From Sulfurimicrobium sp963741495 (GTDB lineage: Bacteria > Pseudomonadota > Gammaproteobacteria > Burkholderiales > Sulfuricellaceae): 64,000 bases of DNA. Numbering within the stretch: the stretch's first letter is position 1; each line of letters starts with the position of its first letter. The stretch covers positions 310,001 through 374,000 of the forward strand of contig CAVUID010000015.1 in NCBI GenBank assembly GCA_963741495.1, in the 5' to 3' direction. A program made the position numbers and the translations under genes. Below the pieces are notes generated by a model. That model did not search any database. It worked only from the letters and a program-made list of their open reading frames with translations, and was not told the DNA's origin. Shown here one piece after another: positions 35,689-44,399 of this stretch.

Positions 35689-36030
35689 ATGGTTGACGCA
35701 AAAACTGAAACAGCGGCAAAAGTCAAAAAAGTGGCCGCATCGAGCGCCAAGACTGCAACTGTAAAAGCGGCAGCCAAGCCGGCAGCTGCGGCTAAGCCTG
35801 CCAAGGCTGCAGCGCCCAAGGCGGCGGCAAAAAAACCGGCAGCGGCAAAACCTGCAACTAGCCGTGCCAGCAAGTCAAAAAGTCTCAAGAACGTGACGCC
35901 GGAACAGCGTTACCGGATGATTTGCGATGCGGCATACTTCAAAGCCGAAAAGCGCAATTTCGCACCAGAGAACGAGATCCAGGACTGGCTGGATGCAGAA
36001 GCCGAAGTAAACCGCCTGCTCGGCATGTAG
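35689..36030 (+). CDS. Lys/Ala-rich protein with DUF2934 domain
   Basis: The 113-residue protein has a low-complexity half (residues 1-68) of Ala, Lys and Pro that resembles histone-H1-like or PhaF-like DNA-binding tails, followed by a DUF2934 domain (RYRMICDAAYFKAEKRNFAP, ending DAEAEVNRLLGM). TTGGAGC provides the ribosome site for ATG 35689. A basic tail of this kind suggests binding to DNA or another polyanion, but the function of DUF2934 is unknown. The candidate NtrC and sigma-54 sites upstream suggest that it is made under nitrogen limitation. Confidence 0.82.
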   Translation: MVDAKTETAAKVKKVAASSAKTATVKAAAKPAAAAKPAKAAAPKAAAKKPAAAKPATSRASKSKSLKNVTPEQRYRMICDAAYFKAEKRNFAPENEIQDWLDAEAEVNRLLGM

Positions 36031-36045
36031 AAACTCCCGCAACCA

Positions 36046-36597
36046 CTATGGTTGCGGCGGTTCGGCTCCAGACGTGCCCTTGAGGAATTCGTCGAATTCG
36101 CCCATGGAAATTTCCTCAACTTCCATGCCCTTGCGACCGAGGCTGCGCACGTCATAGTTTTCAGCTTGATTGATGAATTCCGTTTCTGCGCCGGCTTCTC
36201 CTCCGGCGCTGGCGTCCGTCGCAGTGACGGACTGCTCACCTGAAGACGGCTGATCCTGTGGATATCCGGGTTTTTCTTCATAGTTGTAATCGGCTTGCTC
36301 CGGGCCCGGATCGTCGCTGTGATCCATCTTGAAACGCCAGAACACGGCAGGAACCTGGAATCCGAGTTTTTCCTTCAGATGGCGCTTGATCTGGACTTCA
36401 AGGATATTGGAAAAGCGCAATTTCTTTTGTGGGATCGCCTGAATGAGCACCACCGGGTTGTGCTCATAGTCGATGGTATAAACCTTGAAGTTCATCACTT
36501 CCCGGATCTCAAGGAAGTGGATGACCTCCTGATTGATGTTTTTCAGCGTACGTTTGTCGATGCTGCCGGGTTTGTCTCTGGAAAGAAATGAGAACAT
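36046..36597 (-). CDS. Hypothetical protein, 183 aa
   Basis: I do not recognise the family. The N-terminal 95 residues look like a folded domain (EVMNFKVYTIDYEHNPVVLIQAIPQKKLRFSNILEVQIKRHLKEKLGFQVPAVFWRF); the remainder is acidic and low-complexity and ends with a conserved-looking stretch RKGMEVEEISMGEFDEFLKG. There is no signal peptide or membrane segment. It is convergent with the DUF2934 gene and lies 37 bases downstream of the copper-chaperone-like gene on the same strand, so they may be cotranscribed. Confidence 0.72.
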   Translation of the reverse strand: MFSFLSRDKPGSIDKRTLKNINQEVIHFLEIREVMNFKVYTIDYEHNPVVLIQAIPQKKLRFSNILEVQIKRHLKEKLGFQVPAVFWRFKMDHSDDPGPEQADYNYEEKPGYPQDQPSSGEQSVTATDASAGGEAGAETEFINQAENYDVRSLGRKGMEVEEISMGEFDEFLKGTSGAEPPQP

Positions 36598-36634
36598 GGA
36601 TGCCGATATCTCTGAGTTGAACGATGGACTCGAT

Positions 36635-36844
36635 TTATTCTATCACTTCATAACCAGCGTCATTGATCGCATCCCTGAATTGATCCAGTTTTGCCATGGA
36701 CGGATCATAGGCAATGACCACCTCGCCGTTTTCCAGCGTGATGTCCACGCTGCTCACGCCGGATATCGGTTCCAGTACGTTTTTCACACTGCGGACGCAG
36801 CCCATGCAGGTCATACCCTTGACGGTGAGCGTGATTTTTTCCAT
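36635..36844 (-). CDS. CopZ-like heavy-metal-binding protein
   Basis: A 69-residue single HMA domain: the metal-binding loop is GMTCMGC, and the fold signature ITLTVKGMTCMGCVRSV with DAINDAGYEVIE at the end is complete. Such proteins carry Cu+ to P-type ATPases or bind other soft metals. No ATPase gene is adjacent. The ATG at 36844 follows AAGGAGC, and an inverted repeat lies upstream. Confidence 0.9.
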   Translation of the reverse strand: MEKITLTVKGMTCMGCVRSVKNVLEPISGVSSVDITLENGEVVIAYDPSMAKLDQFRDAINDAGYEVIE

Positions 36845-36878
36845 GTGGGGCTCCTTGGTTTGTAGTGTTGATTACAGG

Positions 36879-36899
36879 TGGAGGCTATTGTAACCTCCA
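36879..36899. promoter_or_regulatory. Inverted repeat upstream of the copZ-like gene
   Basis: A perfect dyad TGGAGG-N9-CCTCCA is centred 45 bases before the minus-strand ATG at 36844. Position and shape would suit a metal-responsive MerR-type operator, but no convincing -35/-10 pair with long spacer surrounds it, so the regulator is unknown. Confidence 0.4.
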
Positions 36900-37017
36900 T
36901 GCCAAACCGTACCAACCGCGCTCTGGTGTTTACAACAATATCCAATCCCTCTATTTCTTGCTGGTTTAAGAATAGCGCGGTGGCTTTACTTGATTTTCGG
37001 CTTTTATTGAATGCGAG

Positions 37018-38094
37018 ATGGCAATGATTCTTATAACAGGCGGTGCCGGTTTCATCGGCTCCAATTTTGTCCTCGACTGGCTTGCACAAAGCGATGAACC
37101 AGTTGTCAATCTCGATAATCTGACCTATGCGGGCAATCTGGAAAATCTGGCCAGCCTGCAGGGCGATGCCCGGCATGTGTTCGTTCACGGCGATATTGGC
37201 GACAGCACGCTGGTTGCAGATTTGCTCAAGCAGCACACCCCGCGTGCGGTGGTGAATTTTGCCGCTGAATCCCACGTTGATCGCTCGATTCATGGCCCGG
37301 AAGATTTTATCCAGACCAATATCGTTGGCACGTTTCGTTTGCTCGAAACAGTACGCGCTCACTGGAATGGTCTGGCGGGTGATGACAAAGCCCATTTCCG
37401 ATTTTTGCATGTTTCGACAGACGAGGTGTATGGCTCGTTAAATAAAGACGAACCGGCTTTTACCGAAAGCCATCGTTATGAGCCTAATAGCCCGTATTCG
37501 GCCTCCAAGGCGGCGTCGGATCATCTGGTGCGGGCGTATCACCACACTTACGGCTTGCCAGTGCTGACAACCAATTGCTCGAACAATTACGGGCCATTCC
37601 ATTTTCCGGAAAAACTCATCCCGCTGATGATTGTGAACGCCCTGGCAGGCAAGCCCTTGCCGGTGTACGGCGATGGCATGCAAATCCGCGACTGGCTGTA
37701 TGTGAAGGATCATTGCAGCGCGATACGGCGCGTGCTCGAAGCCGGGAGGGCGGGGGAGGTGTATAACATCGGTGGCTGGAATGAAATGCCCAACATCGAG
37801 ATTGTGAAAACCGTGTGCGCCTTGCTTGACGAGTTACGTCCGCGCGGCGACGGCAAGCCTTACCACGAGCAGATAACTTATGTGGCAGACCGCCTTGGCC
37901 ATGACCGTCGCTATGCGATTGATGCCAGCAAGATCGAGCGTGAACTGGGCTGGCGCCCGGCGGAAACCTTTGCGACCGGCATCCGGAAGACAGTGCAGTG
38001 GTATCTGGATAACCCGGATTGGGTCGCCGCTGTGCAGTCGGGGGCATACCGGGACTGGATCGGCAAGCAGTATGGCGGGGTGAGTGATGAGTGA
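37018..38094 (+). CDS. rfbB: dTDP-glucose 4,6-dehydratase
   Basis: RfbB/RmlB converts dTDP-glucose to the 4-keto-6-deoxy intermediate, step two of dTDP-L-rhamnose synthesis. It is an extended SDR: ITGGAGFIGSNFV binds NAD+, STDEVYGSL and YSASKAASDHLV supply the catalytic residues, and NCSNNYGPFHFPEKLIPL is typical. It has 358 residues from ATG 37018; a second ATG two codons later is possible. Its end overlaps the start of the embedded nuclease gene by eight bases. Confidence 0.96.
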   Translation: MAMILITGGAGFIGSNFVLDWLAQSDEPVVNLDNLTYAGNLENLASLQGDARHVFVHGDIGDSTLVADLLKQHTPRAVVNFAAESHVDRSIHGPEDFIQTNIVGTFRLLETVRAHWNGLAGDDKAHFRFLHVSTDEVYGSLNKDEPAFTESHRYEPNSPYSASKAASDHLVRAYHHTYGLPVLTTNCSNNYGPFHFPEKLIPLMIVNALAGKPLPVYGDGMQIRDWLYVKDHCSAIRRVLEAGRAGEVYNIGGWNEMPNIEIVKTVCALLDELRPRGDGKPYHEQITYVADRLGHDRRYAIDASKIERELGWRPAETFATGIRKTVQWYLDNPDWVAAVQSGAYRDWIGKQYGGVSDE

Positions 38095-39172
38095 AATCGG
38101 AAGTATTCCTTCCGGTTATGCATCGTGGCTGGCTGATCTCAAACAACGTATCCAGAAGGCTCAACAACAGGCGGTTCTGGCGGTCAATCGCGAGTTGGTA
38201 TTGCTGTATTGGCATATTGGCCGCGAAATTCTGGAGCGCCAGCATGCTCAAGGCTGGGGGGCCAAGGTTATCGATCAGCTTGCCAGGGATTTGACGGCCG
38301 CATTTCCCGACATGAAGGGTTTTTCGCGGCGGAACCTGCTCTACATGCGGAGTTTTTCCGAGGCATGGCCTGAGCCTGAATTTGTGCAACAGGCTGTTGC
38401 ACAATTGCCGTGGGGGCAAAACCTGCTGCTATTGAGCAAGTTGAAGACTCGCTCTGAGCGGGAATGGTATCTCGCCAGAGCCATAGAACACGGTTGGTCG
38501 CGAAATGTGATGTGGCACCACATTTCAACCGGCTTGCTTGTGCGCTCAGGCAATGCGGTGACCAATTTTTGCGCACGTTTGCCCTCGCCAGATTCCGAGC
38601 TGGCGCAGCAGACGCTCAAGGATCCATACCTGTTCGATTTTCTCGGGGTTTCCGAGGAGGCGCTGGAACGAGACATTGAAAGCGCAATGATCCGCCACGT
38701 TACCAAGCTGCTGATGGAGCTTGGTGAGGGCTTTGCTTTCGCTGGTCGTCAAGTGCATGTGGCGCTGGAAGACGAGGATTTCTACATCGACCTCTTATTC
38801 TACAACTACCGTCTGCATCGTTTTCTGGTGGTGGAACTCAAGGGCGGCGCTTTCAAACCTGAACACGCAGGGCAGCTTAACTTTTACGTCACTCTGGTGG
38901 ATGAACACCTGAAAAGTTCCGACGACAAACCCACGATTGGTTTGCTGCTCTGCAAACAGCAGCATCGTGTGGTGGCTGAATACGCCCTGCGGGGAATGAC
39001 CCAGCCGATTGGTGTGGCGGAATACAAACTGCAGTTGCCGGAAGACCTTGCCCGCTATTTTCCGAGCATCGAGCAGATCGAGACCGAGTTGCAGGACGAA
39101 GAGTCCTCATTCGGAGTCGATTCGGGCGATGATGATGGGGCGTCCGAAATTAAGACGGATTCTAAAGAATGA
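38087..39172 (+). CDS. DUF1016 / YhcG-family PDDEXK nuclease
   Basis: The 361-residue protein has the DUF1016 N-terminal helical domain (VNRELVLLYWHIGREILERQ, GWGAKVIDQLARDLTAAFPDMKGFSRRNLLYMRSF) and the C-terminal PDDEXK-like core (EDEDFYIDLLFYNYRLHRFLVVELKGGAFKPEHAGQLNFY), in which D and E-x-K residues of the nuclease are visible. Relatives are restriction-like or repair nucleases that often travel with restriction-modification genes. Here it is locked into the rhamnose operon: its start overlaps rfbB by eight bases and its stop overlaps the rfbD ATG (ATGA). ATG 38087 is preferred over GTG 38084. Its role in this operon is unknown. Confidence 0.92.
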   Translation: MSEIGSIPSGYASWLADLKQRIQKAQQQAVLAVNRELVLLYWHIGREILERQHAQGWGAKVIDQLARDLTAAFPDMKGFSRRNLLYMRSFSEAWPEPEFVQQAVAQLPWGQNLLLLSKLKTRSEREWYLARAIEHGWSRNVMWHHISTGLLVRSGNAVTNFCARLPSPDSELAQQTLKDPYLFDFLGVSEEALERDIESAMIRHVTKLLMELGEGFAFAGRQVHVALEDEDFYIDLLFYNYRLHRFLVVELKGGAFKPEHAGQLNFYVTLVDEHLKSSDDKPTIGLLLCKQQHRVVAEYALRGMTQPIGVAEYKLQLPEDLARYFPSIEQIETELQDEESSFGVDSGDDDGASEIKTDSKE

Positions 39173-40064
39173 AAATCTTGTTGTTGGGTAAAAATGGCCA
39201 GGTGGGGTGGGAGTTGCAACGCAGCTTGGCACCGCTGGGCGAGGTTATCGCGCTGGATTCGCGCAGCACGGAATACTGCGGGGACCTGACCAATCTGCAA
39301 GGGCTGGCTGATACGGTGCATGCCATCAACCCAGCCGTCATTGTCAATGCGGCAGCGCACACGGCAGTGGACAAAGCCGAGAGCGAGCGCGAACTGGCGC
39401 GCACGGTGAATGCGCTGGCGCCCGCTGTGCTGGCTGAAGCCGCGCGCGTTGCGGGGCATGGCTGGTCCACTACTCGACGGATTATGTCTTTGACGGCAGT
39501 GGCGAGCATTATCGCAAAGAGACAGATGCGACCGGCCCCCTGTCGGTCTATGGTGCCACCAAGCTCGAAGGCGAGGAAGCCTTGCGCACATCGGGCTGCA
39601 AGCACCTGATTTTCCGTACCAGCTGGGTGTATGCCGCACGCGGGAACAATTTCGTCAAAACCATGCTGCGGCTTGCGCAAGCGCGTGACGCGCTCTCAGT
39701 GATCGATGATCAAATCGGCGCGCCGACAGGAGCCGAGCTGATTGCCGATGTGACAGCTCATGCCCTGCGGACTGTTCGGCAAAGCCCAAATCTGGGCGGC
39801 ACTTATCACCTGGTGGCACAGGGGGAGACGTCCTGGCATGGTTTTGCCACATATGTGCTGGCGTGTGCGCGGGAATTGGGTGTGGAACTCAAGGTGCAGC
39901 CGGAGCAGATAACCGCCATCCCGACTACCGCGTACCCACTCCCCGCGCAACGTCCGCTAAATTCGCGCCTGGATACTTCCCGTTTGAGAGATAATTTCGG
40001 GTTAAGCCTGCCGGCATGGAAAATCGGGGTTGAGCGAATGTTGAGAGAAATTCAAGGGATTTGA
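39169..40064 (+). CDS. rfbD: dTDP-4-dehydrorhamnose reductase, one frameshift
   Basis: RfbD/RmlD makes dTDP-L-rhamnose in the last step of the pathway. The N-terminus MKILLLGKNGQVGWELQRSL and VNAAAHTAVDKAESE are typical. The frame breaks near 39463: one missing G in GCGGGGCATGG hides the segment AWLVHYSTDYVFDGSGEHY and YGATKLEGE, which is present in another frame, before FRTSWVYAARGNNFVKTMLRLA resumes. Catalytic Tyr and Lys are thus retained. The start overlaps the nuclease stop and the end overlaps rfbA. Confidence 0.94.
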
Positions 40065-40951
40065 TGATGCTAAATCGCAAGGGAATAATTTTGGCAGGCG
40101 GCTCGGGTACGCGCCTCTATCCTGCCACGCTGGCTGTTTCCAAGCAGTTGCTGCCAATTTATGACAAGCCGATGATTTACTATCCGCTGTCAACCCTGAT
40201 GCTGGCCGGCATCAGGGATATCCTGATCATCTCTACGCCGCAGGATCTGCCCCGCTTTGAGCAGCTTTTTGGTGATGGCAGCCAGTGGGGCATCAGCCTG
40301 CAATATGCCGTTCAACCCAGCCCGGATGGCCTGGCTCAGGCTTTTATCATCGGTGCGCCGTTCATTGGCAATGCGCCTAGCGCACTGGTTCTGGGAGACA
40401 ACATATTTTATGGTCACGAATTTAACGGGCTGTTGCGGAATGCGAATGACCGGGAAACAGGCGCTACGGTTATTGCCTACCATGTGAACGACCCTGAACG
40501 CTACGGCGTGGTGGCTTTCGATGCGGATGGGCGGGCAACCAGCCTGGAGGAAAAGCCGAAGGAGCCTAAATCCAGTTATGCGGTCACAGGGCTTTATTTC
40601 TATGACCGGCAGGTGGTAGAGATTGCCAAGAATATCAAGCCTTCCGCGCGCGGCGAGCTGGAAATCACCGATGTCAATCGTCAATATCTGGAGCAGGGCG
40701 AACTCAAGGTGGAAATCATGGGGCGCGGCTATGCCTGGCTGGATACCGGTACTCACGAATCCATGCTGGAGGCCAGTCACTTCATCGAAACGATCGAAAG
40801 ACGACAGGGCTTGAAAATTGCCGCCCCGGAAGAAATCGCCTGGCGCAATGGCTGGATTGATTCCCTGCAGCTTGAGAAACTGGGTCAAGTGTTGGCGAAA
40901 AATGCTTATGGACAATATCTGCTTGGTTTGTTGAAAGGCCGGGTTTTCTGA
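40064..40951 (+). CDS. rfbA: Glucose-1-phosphate thymidylyltransferase
   Basis: RfbA/RmlA makes dTDP-glucose from dTTP and glucose-1-phosphate, the first step of the rhamnose pathway. The 295-residue protein has GIILAGGSGTRLYPATLAVSKQLLP at the N-terminus and GDNIFYG, EEKPKEPKSSYAVTGLYFYD and GRGYAWLDTGTHESMLEAS further on. The start is one of two adjacent ATG codons (40064, 40067) behind CAAGGGA. It is coupled to both neighbours. Confidence 0.96.
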   Translation: MMLNRKGIILAGGSGTRLYPATLAVSKQLLPIYDKPMIYYPLSTLMLAGIRDILIISTPQDLPRFEQLFGDGSQWGISLQYAVQPSPDGLAQAFIIGAPFIGNAPSALVLGDNIFYGHEFNGLLRNANDRETGATVIAYHVNDPERYGVVAFDADGRATSLEEKPKEPKSSYAVTGLYFYDRQVVEIAKNIKPSARGELEITDVNRQYLEQGELKVEIMGRGYAWLDTGTHESMLEASHFIETIERRQGLKIAAPEEIAWRNGWIDSLQLEKLGQVLAKNAYGQYLLGLLKGRVF

Positions 40952-41496
40952 TGAATATCATTACGACAGAAATTCCGGATTTACTGATTATTGAACCGAA
41001 GGTATTTCGCGATGACCGGGGCTGGTTCATGGAAAGCTTCAATCAGGAAGCCTTTGATGCAGCCTTGGGAAAGCACGTTTCGTTCGTTCAGGATAACCAC
41101 AGCCTGAGCCGGAAAGGGGTCCTGCGCGGCCTTCATTTCCAGCGGCCGCCGCATGCCCAGGGCAAGTTGGTGCGGGTGATTTCCGGGCGAATATGGGATG
41201 TGGCGGTCGATATACGCAGATCCTCGCCCTTTTTTGGCAAGTGGATCGGGCTTGATCTGAGCGCGGAGAATAAGCGCCAGTTCTGGATTCCCCCTGGATT
41301 TGCCCACGGATTCCTGACCCTGAGCGATACGGCGGAAGTCCTGTATAAAGCGACTTCCCTGTACCACGCTCCATCAGAGGGCTCGATCGCATGGAACGAT
41401 CCGCAGCTGGCCATAGAATGGGCGGAGCGTTCACCCGTATTGGCCGCCAAGGATGCCGCAGCACCTTTACTGGAGAAATCCGAGGTGTTCGAATGA
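40951..41496 (+). CDS. rfbC: dTDP-4-dehydrorhamnose 3,5-epimerase
   Basis: RfbC/RmlC epimerises the 4-keto sugar at C3 and C5. It is a 181-residue cupin with DDRGWFMESFN, SRKGVLRGLHFQRPP (catalytic His) and DVAVDIRRSSPFFGKW. The ATG overlaps the rfbA stop by one base. It completes the rfbBDAC set. Confidence 0.96.
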   Translation: MNIITTEIPDLLIIEPKVFRDDRGWFMESFNQEAFDAALGKHVSFVQDNHSLSRKGVLRGLHFQRPPHAQGKLVRVISGRIWDVAVDIRRSSPFFGKWIGLDLSAENKRQFWIPPGFAHGFLTLSDTAEVLYKATSLYHAPSEGSIAWNDPQLAIEWAERSPVLAAKDAAAPLLEKSEVFE

Positions 41497-41563
41497 CGAA
41501 AAACTCCGGCTTTGCCCGGGGTACTTGTTTTTCGCATCAATCTTTCTGGGAATAAAGACAGGC

Positions 41564-42256
41564 ATGATTAAAATCTCCACCCTGCTAGCAGGCCATGCCG
41601 TGCCATTCGGCCCACAAGGCCAATTAAGCGCCATCCATAAAACCCCGGTTGCGGGCAGAGTTCGCATCGAGATCAACGGCCTGGTATGCGACCAGCAAGG
41701 CGACACCGAAAAGCATGGCGGGCCTGAAAAGGCGCTGCATCATTACCCGCTGGACCATTACGCTACCTGGCTCGCCGAGCACCCCGAGTTTGCAGCGCTG
41801 CTGGAGCATCCCGGCGCATTCGGCGAAAACTTCTCCACGTCTGGAATCAGCGAGGAGCATGTCTGCATCGGCGACATCTACCGTGCCGGAACAGCGCGGG
41901 TGCAGATTTCTCAAGCCCGCCAGCCATGCTGGAAACTCAATGTGCGCTTTTCCGAGCCACGAATGGCGCGCATGGTGCAGGAAAGCCGCCGCACCGGCTG
42001 GTATTACCGCGTGCTCGAAGCTGGCGACATCGAAGCCGGCGATACGCTGGAACTGCTTCAACGCCCCCATCCCGAGTGGCCGCTGTCGCGCCTGCTACAC
42101 TGTTTCTACGCGGATACGCTCAACTACGAGGCGCTGCGTGAAATTGCCGATCTGGAACTGCTCGCCGAGTCGTGGCGAAAAATCGCGGTCAACCGGCTGG
42201 AACAGCGTACGGTGGAGTCATGGGAACGACGCCTCACCCGACCGGCAAGCAAGTGA
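41564..42256 (+). CDS. MOSC-domain protein, YiiM type
   Basis: The MOSC domain binds molybdenum cofactor in molybdenum-sulfurase-like proteins; YiiM of E. coli detoxifies N-hydroxylated bases. The 230-residue protein shows GGPEKALHHYPLDHYATW, GAFGENFSTSGISEEHVCIGD, and ARQPCWKLNVRF with the conserved Cys, followed by a three-helix C-terminus. ATG 41564 starts the family's usual KISTLLAGHAVPFGP; the upstream frame overlaps rfbC and is not conserved. It is the last gene before a 269-base gap. Confidence 0.93.
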   Translation: MIKISTLLAGHAVPFGPQGQLSAIHKTPVAGRVRIEINGLVCDQQGDTEKHGGPEKALHHYPLDHYATWLAEHPEFAALLEHPGAFGENFSTSGISEEHVCIGDIYRAGTARVQISQARQPCWKLNVRFSEPRMARMVQESRRTGWYYRVLEAGDIEAGDTLELLQRPHPEWPLSRLLHCFYADTLNYEALREIADLELLAESWRKIAVNRLEQRTVESWERRLTRPASK

Positions 42257-42505
42257 AAGCGGGAGATAAATATCAGTCAGACTGGAGCTGTCGCACCGTT
42301 AAAATGCTTTGCTCCTGGATGGCAAAGGCATAAAGTTCGTATGACATTAGTTCTTCCACCGGGCATAAAGCAGTTGTTGGTATTATTGGCGCCAACTAGC
42401 GCCGGCAAGAGTTCAATTATCGAACTGCCGAGCCTGCTCAGACGGCCAAGCCATATGGCAGATCGCCGTTGCAGCATATAGACATTGTTTGACCAAAATC
42501 GCTAA

Positions 42506-42520
42506 CTCCTAAAGGAGCTC
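42506..42520. promoter_or_regulatory. Ribosome site in a short dyad ahead of the antitoxin gene
   Basis: CTCCT-AA-AGGAG places the Shine-Dalgarno sequence AGGAG (42513-42517) inside a small inverted repeat, followed by the palindrome GAGCTC. The dyad might bind the antitoxin. The rest of the gap from 42257 shows no gene I can support. Confidence 0.35.
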
Positions 42521-42525
42521 TGAAG

Positions 42526-42759
42526 ATGAACCTCACAATTGAACAAATCGCCGAGGAAGCGCTTTCCCTTCCTAGTGAAGCACGTGCTTTGCTTGCTGAT
42601 CGTCTTGTTGAAAGCCTTGATCCCTTGGAGGACGGCTACATACGGCAGCTTTGGGCTGCTGAAGCGCGCATCCGCCGCGATGACATCAGGAGTGGCCTGG
42701 TTAAAACCATTCCGGGTCAGGAAGCGCTGGATCGTGTCCGGAAATCGGTCACGCGATGA
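42526..42759 (+). CDS. Antitoxin, putative addiction-module component family
   Basis: The 77-residue protein (LTIEQIAEEALSLPSEARALLADRLVESL) matches the small helical 'putative addiction module component' antitoxins, which pair with RelE/ParE toxins. A strong ribosome site precedes it, and it overlaps the toxin gene by four bases (ATGA), giving coupled translation. Confidence 0.9.
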   Translation: MNLTIEQIAEEALSLPSEARALLADRLVESLDPLEDGYIRQLWAAEARIRRDDIRSGLVKTIPGQEALDRVRKSVTR

Positions 42760-43061
42760 GATTCGAGTTTCACCCAGAGGCACTGGCCGAGTACGAAGAT
42801 GCCGCACACTATTACGCAGGGTGCCAGAATGGACTAGAGCTTCGGTTCATCGCGGCAGTGGAACATGTCATCCAACAGATTATCGAAGCACCTGACCGTT
42901 GGCCGGTGCTTGAAGAGGATATTCGTCGATGCCTTACTCGCGTTTTTCCTTATGCAGTGCTTTACTCGGTTGAAACCGATTACGTGCTGATTATCTCGCT
43001 CATGCACAGCCACCGCGAGCCAGGTTATTGGCGTAAACGTATCGCAAACCCAGAAAATTAA
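42756..43061 (+). CDS. RelE/ParE-superfamily toxin
   Basis: The 101-residue protein begins MRFEFHPEALAEYEDAAHYY and contains ERW-like APDRWPVLEEDIRRCLTRVFPYAVLYSVE and the end HSHREPGYWRKR, all typical of ParE-type toxins paired with this antitoxin family. Whether it poisons gyrase or ribosomes cannot be told. The pair sits between the rhamnose operon and galE. Confidence 0.91.
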   Translation: MRFEFHPEALAEYEDAAHYYAGCQNGLELRFIAAVEHVIQQIIEAPDRWPVLEEDIRRCLTRVFPYAVLYSVETDYVLIISLMHSHREPGYWRKRIANPEN

Positions 43062-43094
43062 ATGACTTCTATCCTTCATTCGCCTTGCCGCCCG

Positions 43095-43140
43095 CCTAGC
43101 GGGGAGTTGAGAATTCGTGACTAGCCCCATTACCCATATG
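43095..43140 (+). repeat. 46-base leader repeat, copy ahead of galE
   Basis: Bases 43095-43140 match 44399-44444 at 33 of 46 positions without gaps, and 12 of the 13 differences are transitions. Both copies begin CCTAGC and end with codons VTxxITHM, so they cover the ribosome site and first codons of galE here. Confidence 0.55.
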
Positions 43141-44127
43141 CAAAAAAAAGAATCAATACTGGTCGTTGGCGGCGCGGGCTATATCGGCTCTCACATGGTC
43201 AAAATGCTGCTTGGACGCGGGTATCAGGTAACGACGCTGGATAACCTCTCCACCGGCTATCGGGACGCAGTGCTGGGCGGCGAATTCATTCTGGGCGATC
43301 TGGCCGACCGCGCGCTACTCGACAAGGTGTTCAGCGAACGCAGGATTGATGGCGTCATGCACTTCGCCTCCTTCATCCAGGTAGGCGAGTCCGTGCAGAA
43401 CCCCGCCAAATACTATGAAAATAATGTCGTCAACACGCTGAACCTGCTGAATGCAATGGTGGCGCATGACGTCAAACGCTTCATCTTTTCCTCAAGTGCT
43501 GCCGTGTATGGCGAGCCGGTCCGGGTGCCAATCGATGAGGCGCATCCCAAAAACCCGATCAACCCCTATGGGCGCAGCAAATGGATCGTGGAGCAGATGC
43601 TGGCCGACTATGACCGGGCCTATGCCCTGAAATCCGTCTGCCTGCGCTATTTCAATGCAGCCGGCGCCGACCCGGAGGGGCAACTGGGTGAGCGGCACGA
43701 GCCGGAAACCCATCTGATCCCGCTGGTATTGCAAGCCGCCTCGGGGCGCAGGGAAAACGTGCAGGTATTCGGGCGCGACTATGACACCCCGGACGGAACC
43801 TGCATCCGCGACTACGTCCACGTCACCGACCTGTGCGAGGCGCACCTGCTCGCCATGGGCCGGCTGCTGAAAGGCGGAGCCAGCGCGGCATTCAACCTGG
43901 GCAATGGCAACGGCTTTTCAGTGCAGGAAATGATAGACACTGCCCGCGAAATCACAGGCAAAGACATCCCGGTCAAAGATGCACCACGCCGCGATGGCGA
44001 TCCGGAAAGGCTGGTGGCGGATGCCAGCCAGGCGCGCAAGGAACTTGGTTGGAGTCCGCGCTATGACGAACTCGAAACGATCGTGCGCCATGCCTGGCAA
44101 TGGGAAATAACAGGCGGACGGAGATGA
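43117..44127 (+). CDS. galE: UDP-glucose 4-epimerase
   Basis: GalE interconverts UDP-glucose and UDP-galactose for polymer synthesis. It is an extended SDR with VVGGAGYIGSHMVKMLL, NNVVNTLNLLNAM, SSSAAVYGEP, YGRSKWIVEQ and the CLRYFNAAGADPEGQLGE stretch. GTG 43117 lies behind GGGGAG; ATG 43138 (MQKKESILVVGG) is an alternative start. The frame is intact. It opens the polysaccharide locus. Confidence 0.95.
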   Translation: MTSPITHMQKKESILVVGGAGYIGSHMVKMLLGRGYQVTTLDNLSTGYRDAVLGGEFILGDLADRALLDKVFSERRIDGVMHFASFIQVGESVQNPAKYYENNVVNTLNLLNAMVAHDVKRFIFSSSAAVYGEPVRVPIDEAHPKNPINPYGRSKWIVEQMLADYDRAYALKSVCLRYFNAAGADPEGQLGERHEPETHLIPLVLQAASGRRENVQVFGRDYDTPDGTCIRDYVHVTDLCEAHLLAMGRLLKGGASAAFNLGNGNGFSVQEMIDTAREITGKDIPVKDAPRRDGDPERLVADASQARKELGWSPRYDELETIVRHAWQWEITGGRR

Positions 44128-44229
44128 CCGAGCAATCTTCAACTGCCTGGTTACGACCGGGGAGAATCAAGGAATACAAACTGGGGCTACTCGACCAGCC
44201 TCAACCACGACCCTGGACGACATCGCTAA

Positions 44230-44399
44230 GGAACCTCTGAGCAAGCGTGCGCGGTCTTTGCGAGCGCAGCGAAGCAATCTTGTTTTTCAATAGATATGAG
44301 ATTGCTTCGTCACTTCGTCCTCGTATACGATTCCACACGAACTTCAGTTCGAAGTGGATCGGAATCCCGTGGGGCAATGAGCACTTGTTCACGGGTCGC
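44230..44399. mobile_element. IS5-like miniature inverted-repeat element, copy 2
   Basis: This 170-base non-coding element is closely similar to 32490-32663. The left end GGAACCTCTGAGCAAGCG and the inverted right end GCGACCCGTGAACAAGTG match the first copy's ends. It is flanked by CTAA (44226-44229) and CTAG (44400-44403), consistent with a YTAR duplication. The long hairpin is CGAAGCAATCT (44270-44280) with AGATTGCTTCG (44299-44309). It lies between galE and wzm. Confidence 0.8.

Noticed and set aside
42277..42477. Minus-strand ORF of 66 codons between the MOSC gene and the antitoxin
   Set aside because: No ribosome site, no recognisable family and unusual composition; left as unexplained gap sequence.
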